A stretch of DNA of 64,000 bases from Cymodocea nodosa (taxonomy: Eukaryota > Streptophyta > Magnoliopsida > Alismatales > Cymodoceaceae): NCBI GenBank assembly GCA_036874045.1, contig CM072335.1, positions 9,382,001 through 9,446,000 of the forward strand. Direction: 5' to 3'. Both the position numbers and the translations under genes were made by a program. Below the pieces are notes generated by a model. The model was given only the letters and a program-made list of their open reading frames with translations, had not been told where the DNA came from and searched no databases. Of this stretch, positions 9,945-24,700 are shown one piece after another. Numbering within the stretch: position 1 is the stretch's first letter; each line of letters starts with the position of its first letter.

Positions 9945-12900
9945 TCAATATTGTTTGTGCGACCATACCAACACAAAAGTACTAGATCTCATCAGAACTC
10001 CAAAGTTAAATGCGTTTGGCTGAGAGTAGTACTAAGATGTGTGACCTCTTGGGAAGTCCTTGTGTTGCACTCCTTTTTGCGCCATGGTAGGATGGTCTTT
10101 TTGTAAATCAAACACACACTAAGAGACGACCCTATTATTGATAATGGTTTCCAAAATTAATGTCAAATATTTAATGACATCATGATCAAAATGAGCCATT
10201 ATAACGTTGGATGATATCGAAAGGGTCGTATTCTCTTACTAAAATTTTGTAACTTCTTAACTTCCAACAATTAGGGTACCATGAAATGCGAAACGTTAAA
10301 TATCCGTTGTGTCGTGATTCTTTTTTAAAAGAGTTGCAATCTTTGAAAATGAGTTGAAATAATTGGAGCTTCATTGACAAACCTTAAATAATCTAATTCA
10401 ACAAGTTTCTAGTGTCAATTATCATAGTTTTCGATCTTTATGTAAAGATGAATTTAATATTGTGTGTGCGACCGTACCAACACAAAAGTACTGGATCTCA
10501 TCAAAACCCCAAAGTTAAACGTGTTTGGGCGAGAGTAGTACTAAGATGTGTGACCTCTTGGGAAGTCCTTGTGTTGCTCTCCTTTTTGCGTCATGGTAGG
10601 ATGGTCTTTTTGTAAATCAAACACACACTAAGAGACGACCCTATTATTGATAATGGTTTCCAAAATTAATGTCAAATATTCAATGACATCATGATCAAAA
10701 TGAGCCATTATAACGTTGGATGATATCGAAAGGGTCGTATTCTCTTACTAAAATTTTGTAACTTCTTAACTTCCAACAATTAGGGTACCAGGAAATGAGA
10801 AACGTTTAATATCCGTTGTGTCGTGATATTTTTTTAAAAGAGTTGTATTCTTTGAAAATGAGTTGAAATAATTGGATCTTCATTGACAAACCTTAAATAA
10901 TCTTTCAACAAGTTTCTAGTGTCAATTATCATAGTTTTCGATCTTTCTGTAATGATGAATTTAATATTGTTTGTGCGACCATACCAACACAAAAGCAGTA
11001 GATCTCATCAGAACTCCAAAGTTAAATGCGTTTGGCTGAGAGTAGTACTAAGATGGGTGACCTCTTTGGGAAGTCCTTGTGTTGCACTCCTCTTTGCATC
11101 ATGGTGGGTTGGTCTTTTTGTAAATCAAACACACATTAAGAGACGACCCTATTATTGATAATGGTTTCCAAAATTAATGTCAAATATTGAATGACATCAT
11201 GATCAAAATGTGCCATTATAAAGTTGGTTGATATCGAAAGGGTCGTATTCTCTAACAAAAATTTTGTTACTTCTTAACTTCCAACAATTAGGGTACCATG
11301 AAATGCGAAACGTTTAATATCCGTTGTGTCGTGATGTTCTTTTAAAAGAATTGTATTCTTTGAAAATGAGTTGAAATAATTGGATCTTCATTGACAAACC
11401 TTAAATAATCTAATTCAACAAGTTTCTAGTGTCAATTATCATAGTTTTCGATCTTTCTATAATGATGAATTCAATATTGTGTGTGCGACCATACCAACAC
11501 AAAAGCACTGGATCTCATCAAAACTCCAAAGTTAAATGTATTTGGGCGAGTGTAGTACTAAGATGGGTGACCTCTTGGGAAGTCCTTGTGTTGCACATCT
11601 TTATGCATCATGGTAGGATGGTCTTTTTGTAAATCAAACACACACTAAGAGATGACCCTATTATTGATAATGGTTTCCAAAATTAATGTCATATATTGAA
11701 TGACATAATGATCAAAATGTTCCATTATAATGGGGGTTGATATCGAAACGGTTGTATTCTATTACTAAAATTTTGTAACATCTTAACTTACAACAATTAG
11801 AGTACTAGGAAATGAGAAACGTTTAATATCCGTTGTGTCGTGATGTTATTTTAAGAGAGTTGTAATCATTGCAAATGAGTTGAAATAATTGGATCTTCCT
11901 TTACAAACTTTAAATAATCTAATTCAACAACTTTCTAGTGTGAATAATCAATGTTTTCGATCTTTCTGTAATGATAAATTTCGAAATGTGTGTGCGACCA
12001 TACCAACACAAAAGCACTGGATCTCATCAGAACTCCAAAGTTAAAAGTGTTTGGGCGAGAGTAGTACTAAGATGGGTGACCTCTTGCGAAGTCCTTGTCT
12101 TGCACTCTTTTTTGCATCATGGTAGGATGGTATTTTTGTAAATCAAACACACACTAAGAGACGACCCTATTATTGATAATGGTTTCCAAAATTAATGTCA
12201 AATATTGAATGACATCATGATCAAAATGTGCCATCATAACGTTGGTTGATATCGAAAGAGTCGTATTCTCTTACTAAAATTTTTTAACTTCTTAACTTCC
12301 AACAATTAGGGTACCACGAAATGAGAAACGTTTAATATCTGTTGTGTCGTGATGTTCTTTTAAAAGGGTTGTATTCTTTGAAAATGAGTTGAAATAATTG
12401 GATCTTCATTGACAAACCTTAAATAATCTAATTCAACAAGTTTCTAGTGTCAATTATCATAGTTTTCGATCTTTCTGTAATGATGAATTCAATATTGTGT
12501 GTGCGACGATACCAACACAAAAGTACTGGATCTCATCAGAACTCTAAAGTTAAATGTGTTTGGGCAAGAGTAGTACTAAGATGGGTCACCTCTTGGGAAG
12601 TCCTTGTGTTGCACATCTTTATGCATCACGGTAGGATGGTCTTTTTGTAAATCAAACACACACTAAGAGACGACCCTATTATTGATAATGGTTTCCAAAA
12701 TTAATGTCATATATTGAATGACATGATGATCAAAATGTTCCATTATAATGGTGGTTGATATTGAAACGGTTGTATTCTATTACTAAAATTTTGTAACATC
12801 TTAACTTACAACAATTAGAGTACTAGGAAATGAGAAACGTTTAATATCCGTTGTGTCGTGATGTTATTTTAAGAGAGTTGTAATCATTGCAAATGAGTTG

Positions 12901-14902
12901 AAATAATTGGATCTTCGTTTACAAACTTTAAATAATCTAATTCAACAACTTTCTAGTGTGAATAATCAATGTTTTCGATCTTTCTGTAATGATAAATTTC
13001 GAAATGTGTGTGCGACCGTACCAATACAAAAGCACTCGATCTCATCAGAACTCCAAAGTTAATGGTGTTTGGGCGAGAGTAGTACTAAGATGGGTGACCT
13101 CTTGGGAAGTCCTTGTGTTGCACTTTTTTTTGCATCATGGTAGGATGGTCTTTTTGTAAATCAAACACACACTAAGAGACGACCCTATTGTTGATAATGG
13201 TTTCCAAAATTAATGTCAAATATTAAATGACATCATGATCAAAATGTGCCATTATAACGTTGGTTGATATCGAAAGGGTCGTATTCTCTTACTAAAATTT
13301 TGTAACTTCTTAACTTCCAACAATTAGGGTACCAGGAAATGAGAAACGTTTAATATCCGTTCTATCGTGATGTTTTTTTAAAAGAGTTGTATTCTTTGAA
13401 AATGAGTTGAAATAATTGGATATTCATTGACAAACCTTAAATAATCTAATTCAACAAGTTTCTAGTGTCAATTATCATAGTTTTTGATCTTTCTGTAATG
13501 ATGAATTCAATATTGTCTGTGCGACCATACCAACACAAAACCACTAGATCTCTTCAAAACTCCAAAGTTAAATGTGTTTGGGCGAATGTAGTACTAAGAT
13601 GGGTGACCTCTTGGGAAGTCCTTGTGTTGCACATCTTTATGCATCATGGTAGGATGGTCTTTTTGTAAATCAAACACACACTAAGAGACGACCCTATTGT
13701 TGATAATGGTTTCCAAAATTAATGTCAAATATTAAATGACATCATGATCAAAATGTGCCATTATAATGTTGGTTGATATCGAAAGGTTCGTATTCTCTTA
13801 CTAAAATTTCGTAACTTCTTAACTTCCAACAATTAGGGTACCAGGAAATGAGAAACGTTTAATATCCGTTCTGTCGAGATGTTATTTTAAGAGAGTTGTA
13901 ATCATTGCAAATGAGTTGAAATAATTGGATCTTCATATACAAACTTTAAATAATCTAATTCAACAACATTCTAGTGTGAATAATCAATGTTTTCGATCTT
14001 TCTGTAATGATAAATTTCGAAATGTGTGTGCGACCATACCAACGCAAAAGCACTGGATCTCATGAGAACTCCAAAGTTGAATGTGTTTGGGCGAGAGTAG
14101 TACTAAGAAGGGTGACCTCTTGGGAAGTCCTTATGTTACACTCCTTTTCGCATCATGGTAGTATGATCTTTTTGTAAATCAAACTTCCACTAAGAGACGA
14201 CCCTATTACTCATAATGGTTTCCAAAATTAATGTCATATTATTAATGACATCATGATCAAAATGTTCCATTATAACGTTGGTTGATATCGAAAGGGTTGT
14301 ATTCTCTTACTAAAATTTTGTAACATCTTAACTTACAACAATTAGAGTCCGATGAAGTGAGAAACGTTTAATATCTATTGTGTCATGGTGTTGTTTTAAG
14401 AGAGTTGTAAACATTTCAAATCAGTTGAAATAATTGGATCTTCATTTACGAACTTTAAATAATCCAATTCAACAAGTTTCTAGTGTGAATTATCATAGTT
14501 TTCGATCTTTCTGTAACTATAAATTTAGAAATGTGTGTGCGACCATACCAACGCAAAAGCACAGGATCTCATCAGAACTCCAAAGTTGAATGTGTTTGGG
14601 CGAGAGTAGTACTAAGAAGGGTGACCTCTTGGGAAGTCCTTATGTTACACTCCTTTTCGCATCATGGTATTATGATCTTTTTGTAAATCAAACTTCCACT
14701 AAGAGACGACCCTATTACTCATAATGGTTTCCAAAATTAATGTCATATTATTAATGACATCATGATCAAAATGTTCCATTATAACGTTGGTTGATATCGA
14801 AAGGGTTGTATTCTCTTACTAAAATTTTGTAACATCTTAACTTACAACAATTAGAGTACGATGAAGTGAGAAACGTTTAATATCTGTTGTGTCATGGTGT
14901 TG
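9945..14902 (+). repeat. 'ACACAC' spacer block with 1018-bp dimers
   Basis: 5S-like starts: 9955, 10464, 10971, 11481, 11990, 12499, 13008, 13517, 14026, 14535. From 11481 to about 14025 two monomer types alternate. Type G has GTGTCAATTATC, CATTGACAAACCTT and GATGAATTCAATATTG before the 5S; type T has GTGTGAATAATCAATG, CATTTACAAACTTT and GATAAATTTCGAAATG. The alternation gives a 1018-bp dimer (11481, 12499, 13517). At 14026 the array switches inside the 5S-like part to the 'TTCCAC' family, of which a nearly identical monomer is present three times (14026, 14535, 15044). Confidence 0.8.
10464..10583 (+). pseudogene. 5S rRNA pseudogene retaining an ancestral A-box CpG
   Basis: Full-length copy with TTAAACGTGTTTGGG in the A-box, so the C at 5S position 57 that most copies have lost to T is still present. 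It has ACCGTACC instead of ACCATACC near the 5' end. Confidence 0.8.
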
Positions 14903-17900
14903 TTTTAAGATAGTTGTAATCATTGCAAATGAGTTGAAATAATTGGATATTCATTTACAAACTTTAAATAATCTAATTCGACAAGTTTCTAGTGTGAATT
15001 ATCATAGTTTTCGATCTTTCTGTAACGATAAATTTAGAAATGTGTGTGCGACCATACCAACGCAAAAGCACTGGATCTCATCAGAACTCCAAAGTTGAAT
15101 GTGTTTGGGCGAGAGTAGTACTAAGAAGGGTGACCTCTTGGGAAGTCCTTATGTTACACTCCTTTTCGCATCATGGTAGTATGATCTTTTTGTAAATCAA
15201 ACTTCCACTAAGAGACGACCCTATTACTCATAATGGTTTCCAAAATTAATGTCATATTATTAATGACATCATGATCAAAATGTTCCATTATAACGTTGGT
15301 TGATATCGAAAGGGTTGTATTCTCTTACTAAAATTTTGTAACATCTTAACTTACAACAATTAGAGTACGATGAAGTGAGAAACGTTTAATATCTGTTGTG
15401 TCATGGTGTTGTTTTAAGAGAGTTGTAAACATTTCAAATGAGTTGAAATAATTGGATCTTCATTTACGAACTTTAAATAATCCAATTCAACAAGTTTCTA
15501 GTGTGAATTATCATAGTTTTCGATCTTTCTGTAACGATAAATTTAGAAATGTGTGTGACCATACCAACACGAAAGCACTGGATCTCATCAGAACCCCAAA
15601 GTTAAATGTGATTGGGGGAGAGTAGTACTAAGATGGGTGACCTCTTGTGAAGTCCTTGGGTTGCACTCCTTTTTGCATCATGGTAGGATGGTCTTTCGTA
15701 AATCAAACTTCCACTAAGAGACGACCCTATTATTGATAATGGTTTCCAAAATTAATGTCATATATTGAATGACATCATGATCAAAATGTTTCATTATAAC
15801 GGGGGTTGATATCGAAAGGGTTGTATTCTCTTACTAAAATTTTGTAACATCTTGACTTACAACAATTAGAGTACCAAGAAATGAGAAACGTTTAATATCC
15901 GTTGTGTCGTGGTGTTTTTTTAAGAGAGTTGTAATCATTGCAAATGAGTTGAAATAATTGGATCTTCATTTACAAACTTTAAATAATCCAGTTCAACACG
16001 TTTCTAGTGTGAATTATCATAGTTTTCGATCTTTCTTTAACGATAAATTTAGAAATTTGAGTGCGACCATAGCAACACAAAAGCACTGTATTTCTTCAGA
16101 ACTCCAAAGTTAAATATGTTTGGGAGAGAGTAGTATTAAGATGGGTGACCTCTTGGCAAGTCCTTGTGTTGCACTCCTTTTTGCATCATGCTACGATGGT
16201 ATTTTTGAAAATCAAACTTCCACTAAGAGACGACCCTATTATTGATAATGCTTACCAAAATTAATGTCATATATTGAATGACATCATGATCAAAATGTGC
16301 CATAATAACGGTGGTTGATATCGAAAGGGTTCTATTCTCTTACTAAAATTTTGTAACATCTTGACTTACAACAATTAGAGTTCCATGAAGTGAGAAACGT
16401 TTAATATCTGTTGTGTCGTGCTGTTTTTTTAAGAGAGTTGTAATCATTGCAAATGAATTGAAATAATTGGATCTTCTTTTACAAACTTTAAATAATCCAA
16501 TTCAACAAGTTTCTAGTGTGAATTATCATAGTTTTCGATCTTTCTGTCACGATAAATTTAGAAATGTGTGTGCGACCATACCAACACAAAAGCACTGGAT
16601 CTCATCAGAACTGCAAAGTTAAATGTGTTTGGGCGAGAGTAGTACTAAGATGGGTGACCTCTTGGGTAGTCCTTGTGTTGCACTCCTTTTTGCATCATGG
16701 TAGGATGGTCTTTTTGTAAATCAAACTTTCACTAAGAGACGACCCTATTATTAATAATGCTTTCCAAAATTAATGTCATATATTGAATGACATCATGATC
16801 AAAATGTGCCATTGTAACGGTGGTTGATATCGAAAGGGTTGTATTCTCTTACTAAAATTTTGTAACATCTTAACTTACAATAATTAGAGTACCATGAAAT
16901 GAGAAACGTTTAATATCCGTTGTGTCATGATGTCTTTTTAAGATAGTTGTAATCGTTGCAAATGAGTTGAAATAATTGGATCTTCATTTACAAACTTTAA
17001 ATAATCTAATTCAACAAGTTTCTAGTGTCAATTGTCATAGTTTTCGATCTTTCTTTAATGACAAATTTAAAAATGTGTGTATCACCATACCAACACAAAA
17101 GCACTGGATCTCATCAGAAATTCTTTGTTAAATGTGTTTTGGCGGGAGTATTACTAAGATGGGTGACCTCTAGGGAAGTCCTTGTGTTGCACACTTTTTT
17201 GCATCATGGTAGGATGGTCTTTTTGTAAATCAAACTCTCATTGAGAGACGACCCTCTTATTTATAATGGTTTCCGAAATGGTGGTTGATATCGAAATTGT
17301 TGTATTCCCTTACTAAAATTTTGTAACATCATAACTTACAACAATTAGAGTACCATGAAATGAGAAACGTTTAATATCCGTTGTGTCGTGATGTTTTTTT
17401 AAGAGAGTTGTAATCATTGCAAATTTGTTGAAATAATTGGATCTTAATTTACAAACTTTAAATAATCTAATTCAACAACTTTCTAGTGTGAATTATCATA
17501 GTTTTCGATCTTTCTTTAATGATAAATTTAGAATTGTGCGTGCGACCATATCAACTCAAAAGTACCGTATCTCATCAGAACTTCAAAGTTAAATGTGTTT
17601 GGGCGAGAGTAGTACTAAAATGGGTGACCTCTTGAGAAGTCCTTGTGTTGCACTTCTTTTTGCATCATGGTAGGATGGTCTTTTTGTAAATCAAACACAC
17701 ACTAAGAGACGACCCTATTATTGATAATGGTTTCCAAAATTAATGTCATATATTGAATGACATCAAGATCAAAATGTTCAATTATAACGGTGGTTGATAT
17801 CGAAAGGAATGTATTCTCTTACTAAAATTTTGTAACAACTTAACTTACAGCAATTAGAGTACCATGAAATGAGAAACGTTTAATATCCATTGTGTCGTGA

Positions 17901-18545
17901 TGTTTTTTTAAGAGAGTTGTAATCATTGCAAATGAGTTAAAATAATTTGATCTTCATTTACAAACTATAAATAATCTAATTCGACAACTTTCTAGTGTGA
18001 ATTATCATAGTTTTATATCTTTCTGTAATGATAAATTTAGTAATGCGTGTGCGACCATATCAATAGAAAAGCACTGGATCTCATCAAAACTCCAAAGTTA
18101 AATGTGTTTGGGCGAGAGTAGTACTAAGATTGGTGACCTCTTTGGAAGTCCTTGTGTTGCACTCCTTTTTGCATCATGGTAGGATGGTCTTTTTGTAAAT
18201 CAAATACTCACTACGAGACGAACCTATTATTGATAATGGTTTCCAAAATTAATGTCATATATTGAATGACATCATGATCAAAATGTTCCTTTATAACGGT
18301 GGTTGATATCGAAAGGGTTGTATTCTATTACTAAAATTTTGTAACATCTTAACTTACAACAATTAGAGTACTAGGAAATGAGAAATGTTTAATAACCGTT
18401 GTGTCGTGATGTTATTTTAAGAGAGTCGTATTCTTTGAAAATGAGTTGAAATAATTGGATCTTCATTGACAAACCTTAAATAATCTAATTCAACAAGTTT
18501 CTAGTGTCAATTATCATAGTTTTCGATCTTTCTGTAATGATGAAT
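14903..18545 (+). repeat. Long segmental duplication, right copy
   Basis: 5S-like starts: 15044, 15551, 16059, 16568, 17077, 17538, 18047. Counterpart of 6521-9944. It keeps the full spacer after 16568 that is partly deleted in the left copy. Compared by eye the two copies differ at few positions, far fewer than neighbouring monomers do, so the duplication is recent relative to monomer divergence. Confidence 0.85.
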
Positions 18546-21500
18546 TTTATATTGTGTGTGCGACCATACCAACACAAAAGCATTGGATCTCATCAGAACT
18601 CCAAAGTTATATGTGTTTAGGCGAGAGTAGTACTAAGATTGGTGACCTCTTGGGTAGTCCTTGTGTTGCACTCCTTTTTGCATCATGGTAGGATGGTCTT
18701 TTTGTAAATCAAACACACACTAAGAGACGACCCTATTATTGATAACGGTTTCCAAAAGTAATGTCAAATATTGAATGACATCATGATCAAAATGTGCCAT
18801 TATAATGTTGGTTGATATCGAAAGAGTCGTATTCTCTTACTAAAATTTCGTAACTTCTTAACTTCCAACAATTAGGGTACCAGGAAATCAGAAACGTTTA
18901 ATATCCGTTCTGTCGTGATGTTATTTTAAGAGAGTTGTAATCATTGCAAATGAGTTGAAATAATTGGATCATCATTTACAAACTTTAAATAATCTAATTC
19001 AACAACATTCTAGTGTGAATAATCAATGTTTTCGATCTTTCTGTAATGATAAATTTCGAAATGTGTGTGCGACCATACCAACACAAAAGCACTGGAACTC
19101 ATCAGAACTCCAAAGTTGAAGGTGTTTGGGCGAGAGTAGTACTAAGATGGGTGACCTCTTGGGAAGTCCTTGTGTTGCACTCTTTTTTGCATCATGGTAG
19201 GATGGTCTTTTTGTAAATCAAACACACACTAAGAGACGACCCTATTATTGATAATGGTTTCCAAAATTAATGTCAAATATTGAATGACATCATGATCAAA
19301 ATGTGCCATTATAACGTTGGTTGATATCGAAAGAGTCGTATTCTATTACTAAAATTTTTTAACTTCTTAACTTCCAACAATTAGGGTATCAGGAAATGAG
19401 AAACGTTTAATATCTGTTGTGTCGTGATGTTTTTTTAAAAGAGTTGTATTCTTTGAAAATGAGTTGAAATAATTCGATCTTCATTGACAAACCTTAAATA
19501 ATCTAATTCAACAAGTTTCTAGTGTCAATTATCATAGTTTTCGATCTTTCTATAATGATGAATTCAATATTGTGTGTGCGACCATACTAACACAAAAGCA
19601 TTGGATTTCATCAGAACTTCAAAGTTAAATGTGTTTGGGCGAGAGTAGTACTAAGATGGGTGACCTCTTGGGAAGACCTTGTGTTGCACATCTTTATGCA
19701 TCATGGTAGGATGGTCCTTTTGTAAATCAAACACACACTAAGAGACGACCGTATTTTTGATAATCGTTTCCAAAATTAATGTCATATATTGAATCACATA
19801 ATGATCAAAATGTTCCATTATAATGGTGGTTGATATCGAAACGGTTGTATTTTATTTCTAAAATTTTGTAACATCTTAACTTACAACAATTAGAGTACTA
19901 GGAAATGAGAAACGTTTAATATCCGTTGTGTCGTGATGTTATTTTAAGAGAGTTGTAATCATTGCAAATGAGTTGAAATAATTGGATCTTCATTTACAAA
20001 CTTTGAATAATCTAATTCAACAAGTTTCTAGTGTCAATTATCATAATTTTTAATCTTTCTGTAATTATGAATTCAATATTGTGTGTGCGACCATACCAAC
20101 ACAAAAGCACTGGATCTCATTAGAACTCTAAAGTTAAATGTGTTTGGGCGAGAGTAGTACCTAAGATGGGTGACCTCTTGGGAAGTCCTTGTGTTGCACT
20201 CTTTTTTGCATCATGGTAGGATGGTCTTTTTGTAAATCAAACACACACTAAGAGACGACCCTTTTGTTGATAATGGTTTCCAAAATTAATGTCAAATATT
20301 AAATGACATCATGATCAAAATGTGCCATTATAACGTTGACTGATATCGAATTAATTGTATTCTCTTACTAAAATTTTGTAACTTCTTAACTTCCAACAAT
20401 TAGGGTACCAGGAAATGAGAAACCTTTAATATCCGTTGTGTCGTGATGTTATTTTAAAAGGGTTGTATTCTTTGAAAATGAGTTGAAATAATTGGATCTC
20501 CATTGACAAACCTTAAATAATCTAATTCAACAAGTTTCTAGTGTCAATTATCATAGTTTTCGATCTTTCTTTAATGATGAATTCAATATTGTATGTGTGA
20601 CCATACCAACACAAAAGCACTGGATCTCATCAGAACTCCAAAGGTAAATGTGTTTGGGTGAGAGTAGTACTAAGATGGGTGACCTCTTGGGAAGTCCTTG
20701 TGTTGCAAATCTTTATGCATCATGGTAGGATGGTCTTTCTGTAAATCAAACACACACTAAGAGACGACCCTATTATTGATAATGGTTTTCAAAATTAATG
20801 TCATATATTGAATGACATAATGATCAAAATGTTCCATTATAATGGTGGTTGATTTCGAAACGGTTGTATTCTATTACTAAAATTTTGTAACATCTTAACT
20901 TACAACAATTAGAGTACTAGGAAATGAGAAACGTTTAATATCCGTTGTGTCGTGATGTTTTTTTAAAAGAGTTGTATTCTTTGAAAATGAGTTGAAATAA
21001 TTGGATCTTCATTTACAAACTTTAAATAATCTAATTCAACAACATTCTAGTGTGAATAATCAATGTCTTCGATCTTTCTGTAATGATAAATTTCGAAATG
21101 CGTGTGCGACCATACCAACACAAAAGCACTGGATCTCATCAGAACTCCAAAGTTAAATGTGTTTAGGCGAGAGTAGTACTAAGATGGGTGACCTCTTGGG
21201 ATGTCCTTGTGTTGCACATCTTTATGCATCGTGGAAGGATGGTCGTTTTGTAAATCAAACACACACTAAGAGACGACCCAATTATTGATAATGGTTTCCT
21301 AAATTAATGTCATATATTGAATGACATAATGATCAAAATGTTCCATTATAATGGAGGTTGATATCGAAACGGTTGTATTCTATTACTAAAATTTTGTAAC
21401 ATCTTAACTTACAACAATTAGAGTACTAGGAAATGAGAAACGTTTAATATCTGTTGTGTCGTGATGTTATTTTAAGAGAGTTGTAATCATTGCAAATGAG

Positions 21501-24310
21501 TTGAAATAATTGGATCTTCATTTACAAACTTTAAATAATTTAATTCAACAAGTTTCTAGTGTGAATAATCAATGTTTTCGATCTTTCTGTAATGATAAAT
21601 TTCAAAATGTGTGTGCGACGATACCAACACAAAAGCAATGGATCTTATTAGAACTCCAAAGTTAAATGTGTTTAAGTGAGAGTAGTACTAAGATGGGTGA
21701 CCTCTTGGGAAGTCCTTGTGTTGTACTTCTTTTTGCATCATGGTGGGTTGGTCTTTTTGTAAATCAAACACACACTAAGAGACGACCCTATTATTGATAA
21801 TGGTTTTCAAAATTAATGTCAAATATTGAATGACATGATGATCAAAATGTGCCATTATAACGTTGGTTGATATCGAAAGAGTCGTATTCTCTTACTAAAA
21901 TTTTGTAACTTCTTAACTTCCGACAATTAGGTTACCAGGAAATGAGAAACGTTTAATATCCGTTGTGTCGTGATGTTTTTTTAAAAGAGTTGTATTCTTT
22001 GAAAATGAGTTGAAATAATTGGATCTTCATTGACAAACCTTAAATAATCTAATTCAACAAGTTTCTAGTGTCAATTATCATAGTTTTCGATCTTTCTGTA
22101 ACGATGAATTCAATATTGTGTGTGCGACCATACCAACACAAAAGCATTGGATCTCATCAGAACTTCAAAGTTAAATGTGTTTGGGCGAGAGTAGTACTAA
22201 GATGGGTGACCTCTTGGGAAGTCCTTGTGTTGCACTCTTTTTTGCATCATGGTAGGATGGTCTTTTTGTAAATCAAACACACACTAAGAGACGACCCTAT
22301 TGTTGATAATGGTTTCCAAAATTAATGTCAAATATTAAATGACATCATGATCAAAATGTGCCATTATAACGTTGGTTGATATCGAAATGGTCGTATTCTC
22401 TTACTAAAATTTTGTAACTTCTTAACTTCCAACAATTAGGGTACCAGGAAATGAGAAACGTTTAATATCCGTTGTGTCGTGATGTTTTTTTAAAAGAGTT
22501 GTATTCTTTGAAAATGAGTTGAAATAATTAGATCTTCATTGACAAACCTTAAATAATCTAATTCAACAAGTTTCTAGTGTCAATTATCATAGTTTTCGAT
22601 CATTCTATAATGATGAATTTCATATTATGTGTGTGACCATAACAACACAAAAGCAATGGATCTCATCAGAACTCCAAAGTTAAATGTGTTTAGGTGAGAG
22701 TAGTACTAAGATGGGTGACCTCTTGGGAAGTCCTTGTGTTGCACTCTTTTTTGCATCATGGTAGGATGGTCTTTTTGTAAATCAAACGCACACTAAGAGA
22801 CGACCCTATTGTTGATAATGGTTTCCAAAATTAATGTCAAATATTAAATGACATCATGATCAAAATGTGCCATTATAACGTTGGTTGATATCGAAAGGGT
22901 CGTATCCTCTTACTAAAATTTTGTAACTTCTTAACTTCCAACAATTAGGGTACCAAGAAATGAGAAACGTTTAATATCCGTTGTGTCGTGATGTTTTATG
23001 TATAAAGAGTTGTATTCTTTGAAAATGAGTTGAAATAATTGGATCTTCGTTGACAAACCTTTAATAATCTAATTCAACAAGTTTCTAGTGTCAATTATCA
23101 TAGTTTTCGATCTTTTTGTAATGATGAATTCAATATTGTTTGTGCGACCATACTAACACAAAAGCATTAGATTTCATCAGAACTCCAAAGTTAAATGTGT
23201 TTGGGCGAGAGTAGTACTAAGATGGGTGACCTCTTGGGAAGTCCTTGTGTTGCACATCTTTATTCATCATGGTAGGATGGTCTTTTTGTAAATCAAACAC
23301 ACACTAAGAGACGACCGTATTATTTATAATGGTTTCCAAAATTAATGTCATATATTGAATCACATAATGATCAAAATGTTCCATTATAATGGTGGTTGAT
23401 ATCGAAACGGTTGTATTCTATTTCTAAATTTTTGTAACATCTTAACTTACAACAATTAGAGTACTAGGAAATGAGAAACATTTAATATCCGTTGTGTCGT
23501 GATGTTATTTTAAGAGAGTTGTAATCATTGCAAATGAGTTGAAATAATTGGATCTTCATTTACAAACTTTAAATAATCTAATTCAACAACTTTCTAGTGT
23601 GAATAATCAATGTTTTCGATCTTTCTATAATGATAAATTTCAAAATCTGTGTGCGACCATACCAACGCAAAAGCACTGGATCTCATCAGAACTCCAAAGT
23701 TAAAGGTGTTTCTGCGAGAGTAGTACTAAGGTGGGTGACCTCTTGGGAAGTCCTTGTGTTGCACTCTTTTTTGCATCATGGTTGGATGGTCTTTTTGTAA
23801 ATCAAACACACACTCAGAGACGACCCTATTATTGATAATGGTTTCCAAAATTAATGTCAAAATGTGCCATTATAACGTTGGTTGATATCGAAAGAGTCGT
23901 ATTCTCTTACTAAAATTTTTTAACTTCTTAACTTCCAACAATTAGGGTACCAGGAAATGAGAAACGTTTAATATCTGTTGTGTCGTGATGTTTTTTTAAA
24001 AGTGTTGTATTCTTTGAAAATGAGTTGAAATAATTGGATCTTCATTGACAAACCTTAAATAATCTAATTCAACAAGTTTCTAGTGTCAATTATCATAATT
24101 TTCGATCTTTCTGTAATGATGAATTCAATATTGTGTGTGCGACCATACCAACACAAAAGCATTGGATCTCATCAGAACTCCAAAGGTAAATGTGTTTGGG
24201 CAAGAGTAGTACTAAGATGGGTGACCTCTTGGGAAGTCCTTGTGTTGTAAATCTTTATGCATCATGGTAGGATGGTCTTTTTGTAAATCAAACACACACT
24301 AAGAGACGAC
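18546..24310 (+). repeat. Mixed satellite block with G- and T-type monomers
   Basis: 5S-like starts: 18556, 19065, 19574, 20083, 20593, 21102, 21611, 22120, 22629, 23140, 23649, 24135. Spacing is 509-511 until 23649; the step to 24135 is 486, a 23-bp spacer deletion near 23858 that removes one arm of the conserved hairpin. G- and T-type monomers are interspersed without a clear higher-order period. Confidence 0.8.
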
Positions 24311-24700
24311 CCTATTGTTTTTTTAAAAGAGTTGTATTCTTTGAAAATGAGTTGAAATAATTAGATCTTCATTTACAAACTTTAAATAATCTAATTCAAC
24401 AACATTCTAGTGTGAATAATCAATGTTTTCGATCTTTCTGTAATGATAAATTTCGAAATGCGTGTGCGACCATACCAACACAAAAGCACTGGATCTCATC
24501 AGAACTCCAAAGTTAAATGTGTTTAGGCGAGAGTAGTACTAAGATGGGTGACCTCTTGGGAAGTCCTTGTGTTGCACTCATTTTTGATATCGAAAAGTTT
24601 GTATTCTATTACTAAAATAATCTAATTCAACAAGTTTCTAGTGTCAATTATCATAGTTTTCGACCATTCTGTAAGGATGAATAAAATATTGTGTGTGCGA
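24311..24700 (+). repeat. Deletion cluster in satellite
   Basis: Three spacer deletions close together: CCCTATTG joins a T-run at about 24317, CATTTTT joins GATATCGAAAAG at about 24586, and ACTAAAA joins TAATCTAATTC near 24618. 5S-like starts are therefore only 327 bp (24135 to 24462) and 231 bp (24462 to 24693) apart. Confidence 0.8.
24462..24581 (+). pseudogene. 5S rRNA pseudogene between two spacer deletions
   Basis: Full-length 5S-like copy whose spacer is cut on both sides, the shortest setting of any complete copy. Its sequence is array-typical except GTGTTTAGGCGAG in place of GTGTTTGGGCGAG. Confidence 0.8.
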
